64,000 bases of DNA from Competibacter_A sp037045685 (GTDB taxonomy: Bacteria; Pseudomonadota; Gammaproteobacteria; Competibacterales; Competibacteraceae): assembly GCA_037045685.1 (NCBI GenBank), contig JBAOII010000023.1, positions 310,001-374,000 on the forward strand, in the 5' to 3' direction. Shown piece by piece: positions 17,610 through 25,909 of the stretch (positions within the stretch are counted from its first letter, which is position 1; each line of letters starts with the position of its first letter). Below the pieces are notes generated by a model. It was not told where the DNA came from. It was given only the letters and a program-made list of their open reading frames with translations, and did no database searches. The position numbers and the translations under genes are program-made.

Positions 17610-19646
17610 TCAGCAGGGGGAGGTGGCTCGCCGCCGTTCCCGCCAAGCCAGACCTCCGAGCAGACCTCCGAGCAGCAACATGGCCCATTCCGACAGGGTG
17701 GGGATGGATGCCACCGGATCTGTGGGCGTGACGGTCGTGGTTGCCGAGGCGGGACCGGTCCCCGCGCTGTTGGTGGCGGTCACCGAGCAGGCGTAGGCGG
17801 TGCCGTTGGCGAGGCCGCCGACCGCGATGGGGGAGGCCGCGCCGGTGCCGGTGAAGGTCGAGCCGCCGCCGGTGCAACTGGCGGTGTAGCCGGTGATGGG
17901 CGAGCCGCCGTCGTTGCCGGGGGCGGCGAAGGCGATGCTGGCGCTGCCGTTGCCGGGAGTCGCGGCCCCGATGGTCGGGGCGCCGGGGACGGTGGCGGGC
18001 GTGACGGTCGCGGTTGCCGAGGCGGGACCGGTCCCCGCGCTGTTGGTGGCGGTCACCGAGCAGGCGTAGGCGGTGCCGTTGGCGAGGCCGCCGACCGCGA
18101 TGGGGGAGGCCGCGCCGGTGCCGGTGAAGGTCGAGCCGCCGCCGGTGCAACTGGCGGTGTAGCCGGTGATGGGCGAGCCGCCGTCGTTGCCGGGGGCGGC
18201 GAAGGCGATGCTGGCGCTGCCGTTGCCGGGAGTCGCGGCCCCGATGGTCGGGGCGCCGGGGACGGTGGCGGGCGTGACGGTCGCGGTTGCCGAGGCGGGA
18301 CCGGTCCCCGCGCTGTTGGTGGCGGTCACCGAGCAGGCGTAGGCGGTGCCGTTGGCGAGGCCGCCGACCGCGATGGGGGAGGCCGCGCCGGTGCCGGTGA
18401 AGGTCGAGCCGCCGCCGGTGCAACTGGCGGTGTAGCCGGTGATGGGCGAGCCGCCGTCGTTGCCGGGGGCGGCGAAGGCGATGCTGGCGCTGCCGTTGCC
18501 GGGAGTCGCGGCCCCGATGGTCGGGGCGCCGGGGACGGTGGCGGGCGTGACGGTCGCGGTTGCCGAGGCGGGACCGGTCCCCGCGCTGTTGGTGGCGGTC
18601 ACCGAGCAGGCGTAGGCGGTGCCGTTGGCGAGGCCGCCGACCGCGATGGGGGAGGCCGCGCCGGTGCCGGTGAAGGTCGAGCCGCCGCCGGTGCAACTGG
18701 CGGTGTAGCCGGTGATGGGCGAGCCGCCGTCGTTGCCGGGGGCGGCGAAGGCGATGCTGGCGCTGCCGTTGCCGGGAGTCGCGGCCCCGATGGTCGGGGC
18801 GCCGGGGACGGTGGCGGGCGTGACGGTCGCGGTTGCCGAGGCGGGACCGGTCCCCGCGCTGTTGGTGGCGGTCACCGAGCAGGCGTAGGCGGTGCCGTTG
18901 GCGAGGCCGCCGACCGCGATGGGGGAGGCCGCGCCGGTGCCGGTGAAGGTCGAGCCGCCGCCGGTGCAACTGGCGGTGTAGCCGGTGATGGGCGAGCCGC
19001 CGTCGTTGCCGGGGGCGGCGAAGGCGATGCTGGCGCTGCCGTTGCCGGGAGTCGCGGCCCCGATGGTCGGGGCGTCTGGTACCGAGCACTCGTTCTGCAA
19101 CGCGAGAGTATAGGTTGTGTTCAACCCACCGTTTGCATTGACCTCGTGCACGATGATATCGAGAGGTACGCCTGCTGTTACGTTTAACGAAAAGGTAGTG
19201 TTCGCGCCGCTAGATCCAGGATCGGCAAGGTAGTTGGCTGCGGGACTGGCGGGATTAAAGCTGCTAACTGCGTAGACGAATAATGTGGTGGTGGGCTGGG
19301 TCAATATCACGGTCAGACAGCCAGTAAATGCTGGCGTGTATGTATAAGCATCATAACGACGCACAACTGTGGCATCGTTCAATCCCGGTGACGCCTTGGG
19401 CGATGCGCACGAGGATGGGACTCCATTGCGGAGGAGACGCCCAGTTTGGGTACCAGTGGCTGTCACTGTGTCAGATCCACCGATGGGTGCGGTAACATCC
19501 AAAACAGTGGTGATAGTCGAAATGGGGCAGATAGCCGCATGTAGTAGCGATGATGCTAGCGCAAGTATTGTTCCCAACAATGCGATCTTTCCGGCGCGGA
19601 TGCACCTGCTCCACAACCAAGCACCAGAACAAAAACAAAGAAACAT
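17610..19646 (-). CDS. IPTL-CTERM sorted surface protein with five FN3 repeats
   Basis: A 678-residue secreted protein. A signal peptide (GTILALASSLLHA) leads into a unique domain (about 39-187), followed by five fibronectin-III-like repeats of 91 residues (units read APTIGAATPGNGSASIAFAA, then NGTAYACSVTATNSAGTG), and it closes with IPTLSEW (648-654), a hydrophobic helix and a RERRR anchor. That tripartite end is the IPTL-CTERM signal processed by exosortase H, encoded 2 kb downstream. The repeats are nearly identical even in DNA. The start at 19646 follows GGAGGT by 5 bases and lies 3 bases after the stop of a truncated solute-binding protein copy. The unique N-terminal coding part is visibly less GC-rich than the repeats and neighbours, which suggests transfer. 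Confidence 0.92.
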   Translation of the reverse strand: MFLCFCSGAWLWSRCIRAGKIALLGTILALASSLLHAAICPISTITTVLDVTAPIGGSDTVTATGTQTGRLLRNGVPSSCASPKASPGLNDATVVRRYDAYTYTPAFTGCLTVILTQPTTTLFVYAVSSFNPASPAANYLADPGSSGANTTFSLNVTAGVPLDIIVHEVNANGGLNTTYTLALQNECSVPDAPTIGAATPGNGSASIAFAAPGNDGGSPITGYTASCTGGGSTFTGTGAASPIAVGGLANGTAYACSVTATNSAGTGPASATATVTPATVPGAPTIGAATPGNGSASIAFAAPGNDGGSPITGYTASCTGGGSTFTGTGAASPIAVGGLANGTAYACSVTATNSAGTGPASATATVTPATVPGAPTIGAATPGNGSASIAFAAPGNDGGSPITGYTASCTGGGSTFTGTGAASPIAVGGLANGTAYACSVTATNSAGTGPASATATVTPATVPGAPTIGAATPGNGSASIAFAAPGNDGGSPITGYTASCTGGGSTFTGTGAASPIAVGGLANGTAYACSVTATNSAGTGPASATATVTPATVPGAPTIGAATPGNGSASIAFAAPGNDGGSPITGYTASCTGGGSTFTGTGAASPIAVGGLANGTAYACSVTATNSAGTGPASATTTVTPTDPVASIPTLSEWAMLLLGGLLGGLAWRERRRATSPC
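17728..19073 (-). repeat. Five tandem 273-bp repeats encoding FN3 domains
   Basis: The period is exactly 273 bases (91 codons), with unit starts at 17728, 18001, 18274, 18547 and 18820. The inner units look identical in DNA; the outermost differ by a few bases at the ends (for example GTGGTTGCC versus CGGTTGCC in the first, and divergence after 19073 in the last). Such arrays change copy number by recombination, and assemblies often miscount them. Confidence 0.95.
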
Positions 19647-19649
19647 TGT

Positions 19650-19892
19650 TTACCTCCGATAATTCGCGATCTTGAGGAGAAATGAATCGATCAGTTCGCC
19701 GTTCTTGTCGCGCATCGCCCACGGGACGAAGGTGGACATGCCGATCTTGATCGCGCCGCGCTTCTTGATGGTTTCCAGCACGCTGTCGGCGGCGAGTTGC
19801 TGGCTGGCGTTTTGGGCGCGAGCGAGCGGGGGCAAGAGCAGGGCGAGCGCCAAGACGGCGGCCGTCAACAAGGCGGTCAGGCGGGCTGGCAT
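19650..19892 (-). pseudogene. Truncated duplicate of the solute-binding protein gene (80 codons)
   Basis: The first 68 codons are identical to the intact gene at 16478-17314, including the whole signal peptide, then the frame runs into an unrelated tail (DSFLLKIANYRR) and stops at 19650. The last codons contain the GGAGGT ribosome site of the IPTL-CTERM gene, whose ATG lies 3 bases after the stop. It cannot bind solute, but it may act as a leader ORF carrying the promoter and coupling translation of the gene behind it. Confidence 0.85.
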
Positions 19893-19984
19893 GAGAATGA
19901 TCCTCGGGATAGCGGTCGGATTCGTGAACAGGTATAGCGGACTATCCGAACTTGGGCAACCGAATCGGTTTCGGCCATCGCCCG
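19688..19984 (-). repeat. 297-bp perfect direct repeat, copy B
   Basis: Second copy of 17110-17406 in direct orientation. Together the two copies enclose the IPTL-CTERM gene (17407-19687). No terminal inverted repeats, target-site duplications or transposase were seen around either copy. Confidence 0.95.
19931..19959 (-). promoter_or_regulatory. Duplicated sigma-70-like promoter driving the leader ORF and the IPTL-CTERM gene
   Basis: Identical to the promoter at 17353-17381 (TTGCCC, 17-base spacer, TATACC), carried on repeat copy B. No other good promoter is visible between it and the IPTL-CTERM start at 19646, so it is the best candidate for that gene. Confidence 0.55.
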
Positions 19985-20070
19985 GATACGCAACATCACT
20001 GCGGGCGGCGTGACGGTCTCCGGCGAAGCGCGGATTCCGAGGTTTCAACGCGAGCGCTCGTTCGTCTGGG

Positions 20071-20532
20071 TTACTTGACCTTCGGCAGCCCGTTGCCGCT
20101 GAACGTCGTCGTGTTGGATATGCCGTGGTGCAACAATGCCTTCCGTAATGCTGGGGGAACGCCCGGGGTCTCGGTCAAGTCCTTGAGTCCGCTCAGCTGC
20201 AACAGCGGGTTGTCGATGCCGATCCGGGTGTTAGTCGAAATCGGTTCGATGGTGCCGGTGATAATCTCTTTGCGCGCGCCAGCTTCGGTTAACAGCCATT
20301 GAAAATACAGGATCGCGTAGTGCGTTTTCGGGCCGAACACGCCGTCTACTTGCAGGAGTAGTCCGAGGGGCGCGTCGCCGCGATCCTTAAATTTCTCCCG
20401 TAACAGGTATTGCACCAGCAGCACATCGTCGATCTGGTTGGGGCACATCCCGCCCCGACGGCCTTTATAACCCACGCTTTTGCTCACCGTATACATGCGA
20501 TGACCCGATTTGAGGAACACGGTCTCGGCCAT
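20071..20532 (-). CDS. Uncharacterised protein with peptidoglycan-binding-like segment
   Basis: A 153-residue protein without signal peptide or membrane segment. The middle (about 33-75: QIDDVLLVQYLLREKF and VDGVFGPKTHYAILYFQ) resembles the PG_binding_1 helical motif, in which VDGxFGxxT and a closing FQ are diagnostic. The rest is unassigned. The start was set at ATG 20532 because AGGAGG stands 7 bases upstream, although the frame is open for 25 more codons. PG_binding_1 domains without signal peptides occur in phage or secretion-system effectors, but nothing around it supports that here. Confidence 0.65.
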   Translation of the reverse strand: MAETVFLKSGHRMYTVSKSVGYKGRRGGMCPNQIDDVLLVQYLLREKFKDRGDAPLGLLLQVDGVFGPKTHYAILYFQWLLTEAGARKEIITGTIEPISTNTRIGIDNPLLQLSGLKDLTETPGVPPALRKALLHHGISNTTTFSGNGLPKVK

Positions 20533-20979
20533 ATTGTTAGCCTCCTGGAATAGATTGATGTTTTCCTGGAATCGAGCATAAACGATCCGCGATGCGGATT
20601 TCTGCACCGCGAGGTCGAGCGCGCCGGTTCCGGGTCTGAGAGACGCTGCCCTCGGAACACGGGAAACGGATTATCGTCGTCGTCATCGTCTGTCTCATGG
20701 GACAATCGGTAGTGTGACAGCACTCATGACCTTTTCTCCTACAATGATAGATGGGTCAGACATGCTGTGGTGGAAGGACCGACCCCTCCGGACGCGAGGC
20801 TACGAAGCGAAGCATCTCCTTCCCATGCGGTTGTTTCCCGTCGGCGGCAAAAAGGTTCAATCGGATCAAGAAAAGCTGCTGATCGGGCTAGCGATGTTGT
20901 AAGCCTTGGAACGAGAAAGAAAAATTTACATCATTCGCGATCTGAAAATTCGAAAACGGTCATTAAAACGGTCATTTTT
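20533..20979. other. Intergenic region, less GC-rich, with a perfect 12-bp tandem repeat next to the SWIM gene
   Basis: A divergent intergenic stretch of 447 bases that becomes clearly AT-richer from about 20700 on. A 62-codon ORF (20714-20902, plus strand) has no recognisable feature and is not called. AAAACGGTCATT occurs twice back to back (20953-20964 and 20965-20976), ending three bases before the SWIM-gene ATG. That is where a repressor or an RNA-binding protein could control the gene. Confidence 0.6.
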
Positions 20980-22365
20980 ATGGATTTCGTTACCCGCTAC
21001 CGCCAACCCAGCCTCATCGACGCCCAGGCTGGCTTCGTGCTGGTCTTCATGGCTTCCACCGAATTGGCGGATGATCAGCCAACCGGCGATGCCGTTCCAG
21101 CGATTTTCTCCGGCCAGATCGCCCAGCCGCTGGTCTTTCGCAATTTGCTGCTCGGGTTGCGGCAGACGGTCGAATCGCGCTTCTACCGGCCCGATCTGTG
21201 GCGCTTGCTGGACCCGGTCATCACCTCGGGCCACCAGTTGCTGCGGCTGGAATGTTTCTCCAGTTGCGCCAGCGTCTACGCCCGCGCCGATCTCACCGAA
21301 AACGCTTTTTCGGGTGGCGCCTTCAACCGCAGCGGCACCACCAACGTCGATTTCAATGGCGCTTTTCTGAATCATCTGGCGCAACTGCGGCCCGGCAAGC
21401 CGGCCCATTTCGAGATGGGCGAACAGTCGATCAAGCTCCAGTCGCAACGAGGCGAGGCGGTCGAACACAAGGTCAAATTGCCGGAGCGCTGGATCAAGGG
21501 CTTTCTTCAAGTGCAGGCGGTGCAGCGCCAAGCCGAACCGCTGTTCGAGCTGGATCGCCTGACCGCCGGCCAGTTGCTCACTCAGATTCCCGCCGGCACC
21601 AAGGGTGCGCTGTTCCTGGTCCCGAAGCGCCACAAGCCGGAAATCCTCCATCGCCAACCCGCTGGCAAGGGCGGTTACATCGCCGTCACCGACGGCCACC
21701 GGCTGCGACTTTTGCAATCCATCCTGCCGGATTTGCAGGTGTTGCGGGTTTATCAGACCGAAGCGACCGGCGCGTCATTGTGGGTGGCGGACACCGGCGC
21801 GGCCCAGTTCACGCTGGGACTGTCGGGCGCGGCGGCGCACGGCTTTTCCGGCGACGGCGACGCGCTGCGCCAGTTGAGCGCGGCGGAAATCGATGAGGTC
21901 GATCTGGCGCTGGCCCGTGTCGCTGCCCACAGCCTCAACCACTTCACCGTCGCCGATTTGGCCCAGCATCAGGATTTTCCGCTACCGCGCGCCACCGAAA
22001 TCGTGGACCGGCTCGCCCAGCAGGGCTTGCTGGGCTTCGACCGGGATCGCGACCGCTACTTCTACCGCCAGTTGCCGTTTCTGGTGGACGCCAAGAACCA
22101 GCCCGGCCGGCTTCAGGGTTCCCGGACCCTGCTGGCGAAGCAATCGGTCGAGATCGAGCATCGCGAGCGGCGCGACGGCGAATTGGTGGCGAGCGGCTGG
22201 GTGCGTGGGGAAAGCGGTTATTACCAGGTCGCGCTGCGGGTGGACAGTCAGGGTTATTTACGCGAGGGCCGCTGCACCTGCCCCTGGGTCGAGCGGCACG
22301 AACTGCGGCGCGGCCCCTGCAAGCACCTGTTGGCTTTGCGCTTCGCGGCGGAGCAGACGCCGTGA
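20980..22365 (+). CDS. SWIM zinc-finger protein
   Basis: A 461-residue protein ending in a SWIM domain: CTCPWVERHELRRGPCKHL, i.e. CxC...CxH, a zinc-binding module for DNA or protein. The larger N-terminal part (1-380) has no motif I recognise, but HSLNHFTVADLAQHQDFPLP followed by EIVDRLAQQGLLGFD looks like a winged-helix segment. The start at ATG 20980 begins a normal domain (MDFVTRYRQPSL), while the open frame upstream is AT-rich intergenic DNA. The stop overlaps the GTG of the next gene (GTGA), so the two are coupled. SWIM proteins of this size are often encoded beside large HEAT-like proteins and sometimes MoxR/VWA genes, which are absent here. Confidence 0.85.
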   Translation: MDFVTRYRQPSLIDAQAGFVLVFMASTELADDQPTGDAVPAIFSGQIAQPLVFRNLLLGLRQTVESRFYRPDLWRLLDPVITSGHQLLRLECFSSCASVYARADLTENAFSGGAFNRSGTTNVDFNGAFLNHLAQLRPGKPAHFEMGEQSIKLQSQRGEAVEHKVKLPERWIKGFLQVQAVQRQAEPLFELDRLTAGQLLTQIPAGTKGALFLVPKRHKPEILHRQPAGKGGYIAVTDGHRLRLLQSILPDLQVLRVYQTEATGASLWVADTGAAQFTLGLSGAAAHGFSGDGDALRQLSAAEIDEVDLALARVAAHSLNHFTVADLAQHQDFPLPRATEIVDRLAQQGLLGFDRDRDRYFYRQLPFLVDAKNQPGRLQGSRTLLAKQSVEIEHRERRDGELVASGWVRGESGYYQVALRVDSQGYLREGRCTCPWVERHELRRGPCKHLLALRFAAEQTP

Positions 22366-25300
22366 GCGACGAGCTGTTTCAAACCCTTCTGCGCGAACTG
22401 TTCGAGGGGGACGACGACCGGTTGCGCGATGTGCTGCGACCTCTGACCGCCGAGCAGCGCAAGGTGCTGTTCGAGCGGTTCGGCGAGTTGTTCAAGGTGC
22501 TGCACCGCGCCTGCCGCTTACGAGCGGGAAGCGCGGCCGGCCAAGCTCGCCGAACTTGTATCGGGCTATCCGGGATGATCCGGTGGCCTTTTTGCGGGAT
22601 CGGGCGACCACGTTGGCCGCGCCGGGCGCGCTCAACAATCCGCAAGCCTTGCAAGGCGGCTTGTTTCAACAGCGCGCTTATGGCGCCTTGATGGCTTTCT
22701 ACAGCCGCTTGAATCTGCTGCTGGCGGGGCTGGCGGGGAAAGGCGGCGTGGCGGGCGCGTTCAAAACCAGTTCCCGGCAACCGGTGCGGACGCAAAAATT
22801 CGTCCTGTACGCGGGACGGGTTTTGCTGGACCGGCCGGAACCGTGGATCGGCGAAGCCGTGGCGCGGGTGTTCGAGCGGGTGTTGAGCCGGGCGCGGTTC
22901 ACCGGCGGCGATCAAGGCGTGGCGCGATTGATGCTGGAAGCGCGCCAGCAACATCCCGAATGGAGGGACGCGCTGGCGCCTTGGCTCGGCATGGCGATGC
23001 GTCGCGACGGTTTTTTCAGCCACGCGCTGAAAGGCTTCGACTCCGCCATGATCCTGGCCGGGCTGGACTACGAGCCGCCCGCGCAGGAAGGTTTTTTCGA
23101 GCCGTTGCTGGACGCGAGAGTGGTCGATACGCTGATCCGCCGGATCGCCGAAGGCAAGCTGCCGCGCGCCGATTTTCTGGCGCTGATTTTGCGCAAGCTG
23201 CAAAGCCCTCTGCGTCCCCACGTCGCCAAATGCTGGATCGATCTGTTCGGCCGTCTGGCGCCGACCGACGCTGAAATCTGGCCTCATGCCGGTGACTTCC
23301 TCGTCATGCTCAACGCCCCCGCGCCAGCGGCCAGCAAGCTGGCGTTCGAGATCGTGGAACGGCATTTTCTGGAGGAAGCTGACCAAACGGAACTGGTTGG
23401 GGCGCTGGGATATTCGTTGCAAAATCCGGTGCAGATGCTTGCCAAATTGGCCCTGCGCCTGCTCAAAAAACAGGTCAAGGCCAAGCCCGAACTGACCGCA
23501 TCCGCCTTGAATGCGGTCGCGAAGGGTCTGAGCAGCCCTCATGCCGCGCTGCGCGACCGATCTGTTGCGCTGGCTCGGGGTGTTCCAGCTACAGCATTTC
23601 GAACGAAGATGCGTCTGGGGCAATTGCAGGAGACGGCGGCGGTGCTGCCTCCGGCCGAACTCGCGCCCATCGCTCACTTGCTCGCCGAACGTCCCGCGAC
23701 TTCGTCGGACGGCGTGGATGAAGAAAATCCGGATCGACATTCCGATCTGTTGGCGGCGGCGGAGGTGTGCCGGCGACGGGTGGAGGCCGATCCCGCCGAT
23801 TCGCTGTCGCGCAGACGGCTGGCGTTTCTGGACCAGTATCTCGCGACCGGCCAATGCGGCGAGCTGGAAGCGACCGTTCCCGATCATTCATCCGCGCTGT
23901 CGCCTCCCGATTTCGCGTTGCACGAGACGGCGGAAGCCTTGGCGCTGGACATCGCGCGGACTCGAGATCGCGTGTTCACCCATGCCGACTACGAGCGCAT
24001 CTTCGCGGGTATGCTGCGCTTCGCCGGTTCGGCCCGTTCCGAGCGGGTCGGCGCCATCCTCGCGCCAGTACTGGATAAATTGGGCGATTGGCAGCAAGGG
24101 TCGCTGGAAGGGTCCGGGTGGTGGGGTCGGGGCGGGGAATTGCCGGCGCTGTTTCTGGCGCTGGCTTGGCGCGGCGAGGCGTTGCCGACCTTTCCGAAAA
24201 ACAGCCGGGGCGGGCAGTTGCTCGACAGCCAGTTCAAACCGGTTCAGCGGCGGCGCTTAAAATATATGTCGGCCTTGATCGCCGCCGGCCACGATGCGCT
24301 GTTGTCCACGCCGACTCATGCGGCGGGCTGGTTGACACCGGCGGTTTTCGCCGACCGGTTCAACGCGCTCCCGCCGCGTTTGCTCGATGCCGACGAACTC
24401 GGCGCGGCGCTGTATCGCCTGCCGGCACTGCCGGAACAGCGAGCCGACACCTGGAACCGGCTGGCGCCGGGCATCGCCAGGCTCGATGCGCCGTTCGCCG
24501 ATGCCCTGATTCTGGCCTTGGCGCCCGCCACCGAAGCGGAATCCGCGCTCGAACGGTGGTTGCAACGCTGCGACAAACACCCGCCGACCGAGCCGCTGTT
24601 CCATGCGCTGTCGGGCGGTTTTGCGGGCGGCAGCCTGGTGGATACCTTGCGCGTCAAAGTCTTCCACCACGATCCCGATGCCGCCGAGAACGCGGGATTC
24701 CGGCTGTTCGGCGCCGCGCTACGCTGCCGGTTCGGTTTGGGCGATGCGGGCATCGCCGGGCGCGCGCCCCGATTGTTGGAGCGATTATCTTCGGCGCGCG
24801 GTTGGTTCAACAGGATGTTTCACGAGTCTCAACTGAAATCCACCCTTCTGACGGAGCTGTTGTTCGCGCCCCAGCCCGTGACCGACGCGCTGGTCGAGCA
24901 ACTGCGCTCTTCGTTTTCGTCCTACTTGGGCCGGGATACGTCTCATCCGGTCCTGTGGCCTTACGTGTTGGCCGATACCCGCTATTTCGCGACGCGCCGA
25001 TCTGGCCGCCGATCTGGTCTTCCGTTTTCCGCCGCTTGGCGCAGCGCCTGTTCGAGGCCGGGCTGTGCCGCCAAAGGCGCAAGGAAGATTTCTACCGGGA
25101 TGTGACCTTGGCCCTGCTGGCGCAGGGCAAGCTGCCGCAAGCGGATATTCGCCCGCATTTGGATCGGGTAGCGCGCGGGTTGTTGGCGACGCAAACCCCG
25201 CAGCGAGAAGGGTGCGTCGATCTGTTCGCCCAAGGGCTGCGCGATGGCCGGATCACGCCCTCCGATCTGGCTGGATCGTTGGCCGGGCAAATCGCGGTCA

Positions 25301-25647
25301 CGGAACAAGGTTTCGCGCAGTTGGATCAGGCGCTGGCATCGCTGGGCGTGACCGGCGAAGCAGGACGGGCGACGGTGTTGCTGGCGCTGGAGCGGGTCAT
25401 CGGCAACGGCGTGGCGGGGTTTTCGCCCCGCAAGCTGTCGCTGGTGCTGGACCGGCTCACCGGCATCTTGGACGAAACGCGGCGCGGGGTAAGCGATCCA
25501 TCCGCCCGCCGAGAGCTGGAACAACTGGCGGCGGCGAAGAAAAAATCCGTCGCCCGCGACAAGGCGAGCGCCTTGCTCGCCCGATCCGGTCCGGCCGATC
25601 AGCCGCCGCCGCAAGTGCTGGCCGTCGCCGCCTTGGTGGCGGAATAA
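22362..25647 (+). CDS. Large helical partner of the SWIM protein (frameshifted in this sequence)
   Basis: About 1,090 codons running over three reading frames. It begins with GTG 22362 (SDELFQTLLRELF), moves frame near 22510 and 22555, continues through a long alpha-helical, Leu/Ala-rich body, and shifts again near 25000 and 25040 before ending with VLAVAALVAE at 25647. Each shift is equivalent to one inserted base, and the peptide on both sides joins smoothly (for example KLAEL then YRAIRDDPVAF). Helix pairs in 700-1000 suggest HEAT-like repeats, but I do not recognise a named family. It is coupled to the SWIM gene and probably binds its product. It is intact if the shifts are sequencing errors, otherwise a pseudogene. 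Confidence 0.7.
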
Positions 25648-25811
25648 ATTTCCCCGAATCCAGCTTCAGGCGTCACGGTTCCGAGAGTTTGGCGCGGATA
25701 TCTATTCTTTTCGCCAGACTATGAGAAAATTCATGTCCATGTCGCCACGGACGCCGGTGGGGTGAGCTTCGCAAGAGGCCGCCTCTCGCCCGGCATGACC
25801 ATCCCCGACGC

Positions 25812-25880
25812 GGCATCGTCCACGTCATCGGCCCGGAACTGCGCTTCATCCAGCCCGGTACGATGAGTTTCCGCAAGTGA
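25812..25880 (+). pseudogene. Possible leuC remnant
   Basis: A short open stretch reads GIVHVIGPELRFIQPGTM before a stop at 25880. It closely resembles the GIVHVIGPEQG...LPGMT segment of the isopropylmalate isomerase large subunit, but the CGDSHT iron-sulfur motif that should follow is missing. The rest of 25648-25909 holds no gene I can support. A location just before cimA and leuB fits an ancestral leucine cluster. The match is only about 18 residues, so this is tentative. Confidence 0.35.
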
Positions 25881-25909
25881 TCGCGGCGTTTGCAGCCCGA
25901 AAATAAGTC

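Noticed and set aside
17728..19073. Regular repeats as a CRISPR array
   Set aside because: The units are 273 bases with no unique spacers and encode protein domains.
17127..19187. Long plus-strand ORF of 686 codons antisense to the IPTL-CTERM gene
   Set aside because: It is a by-product of the GC-rich 273-bp repeats; it encodes only low-complexity Gly/Ala/Arg sequence, and the minus strand has signal peptide, FN3 domains and sorting signal.
17110..19984. Direct repeats as ends of an insertion sequence or integron cassette
   Set aside because: There is no transposase or integrase, no terminal inverted repeats and no target duplication; the repeats are the 5' part of an ordinary gene.
22379..23887. 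Minus-strand ORF of 502 codons opposite the SWIM partner
   Set aside because: A shadow with Arg/Gln-rich sequence and no family features; the plus strand continues a helical protein on both sides of the shifts.
25690..25760. Similarity to small DUF4160-type proteins (frame reading YLFFSPDYEKIHVHV)
   Set aside because: Only about 20 residues fit, no start codon or ribosome site is visible, and the frame then loses any resemblance.
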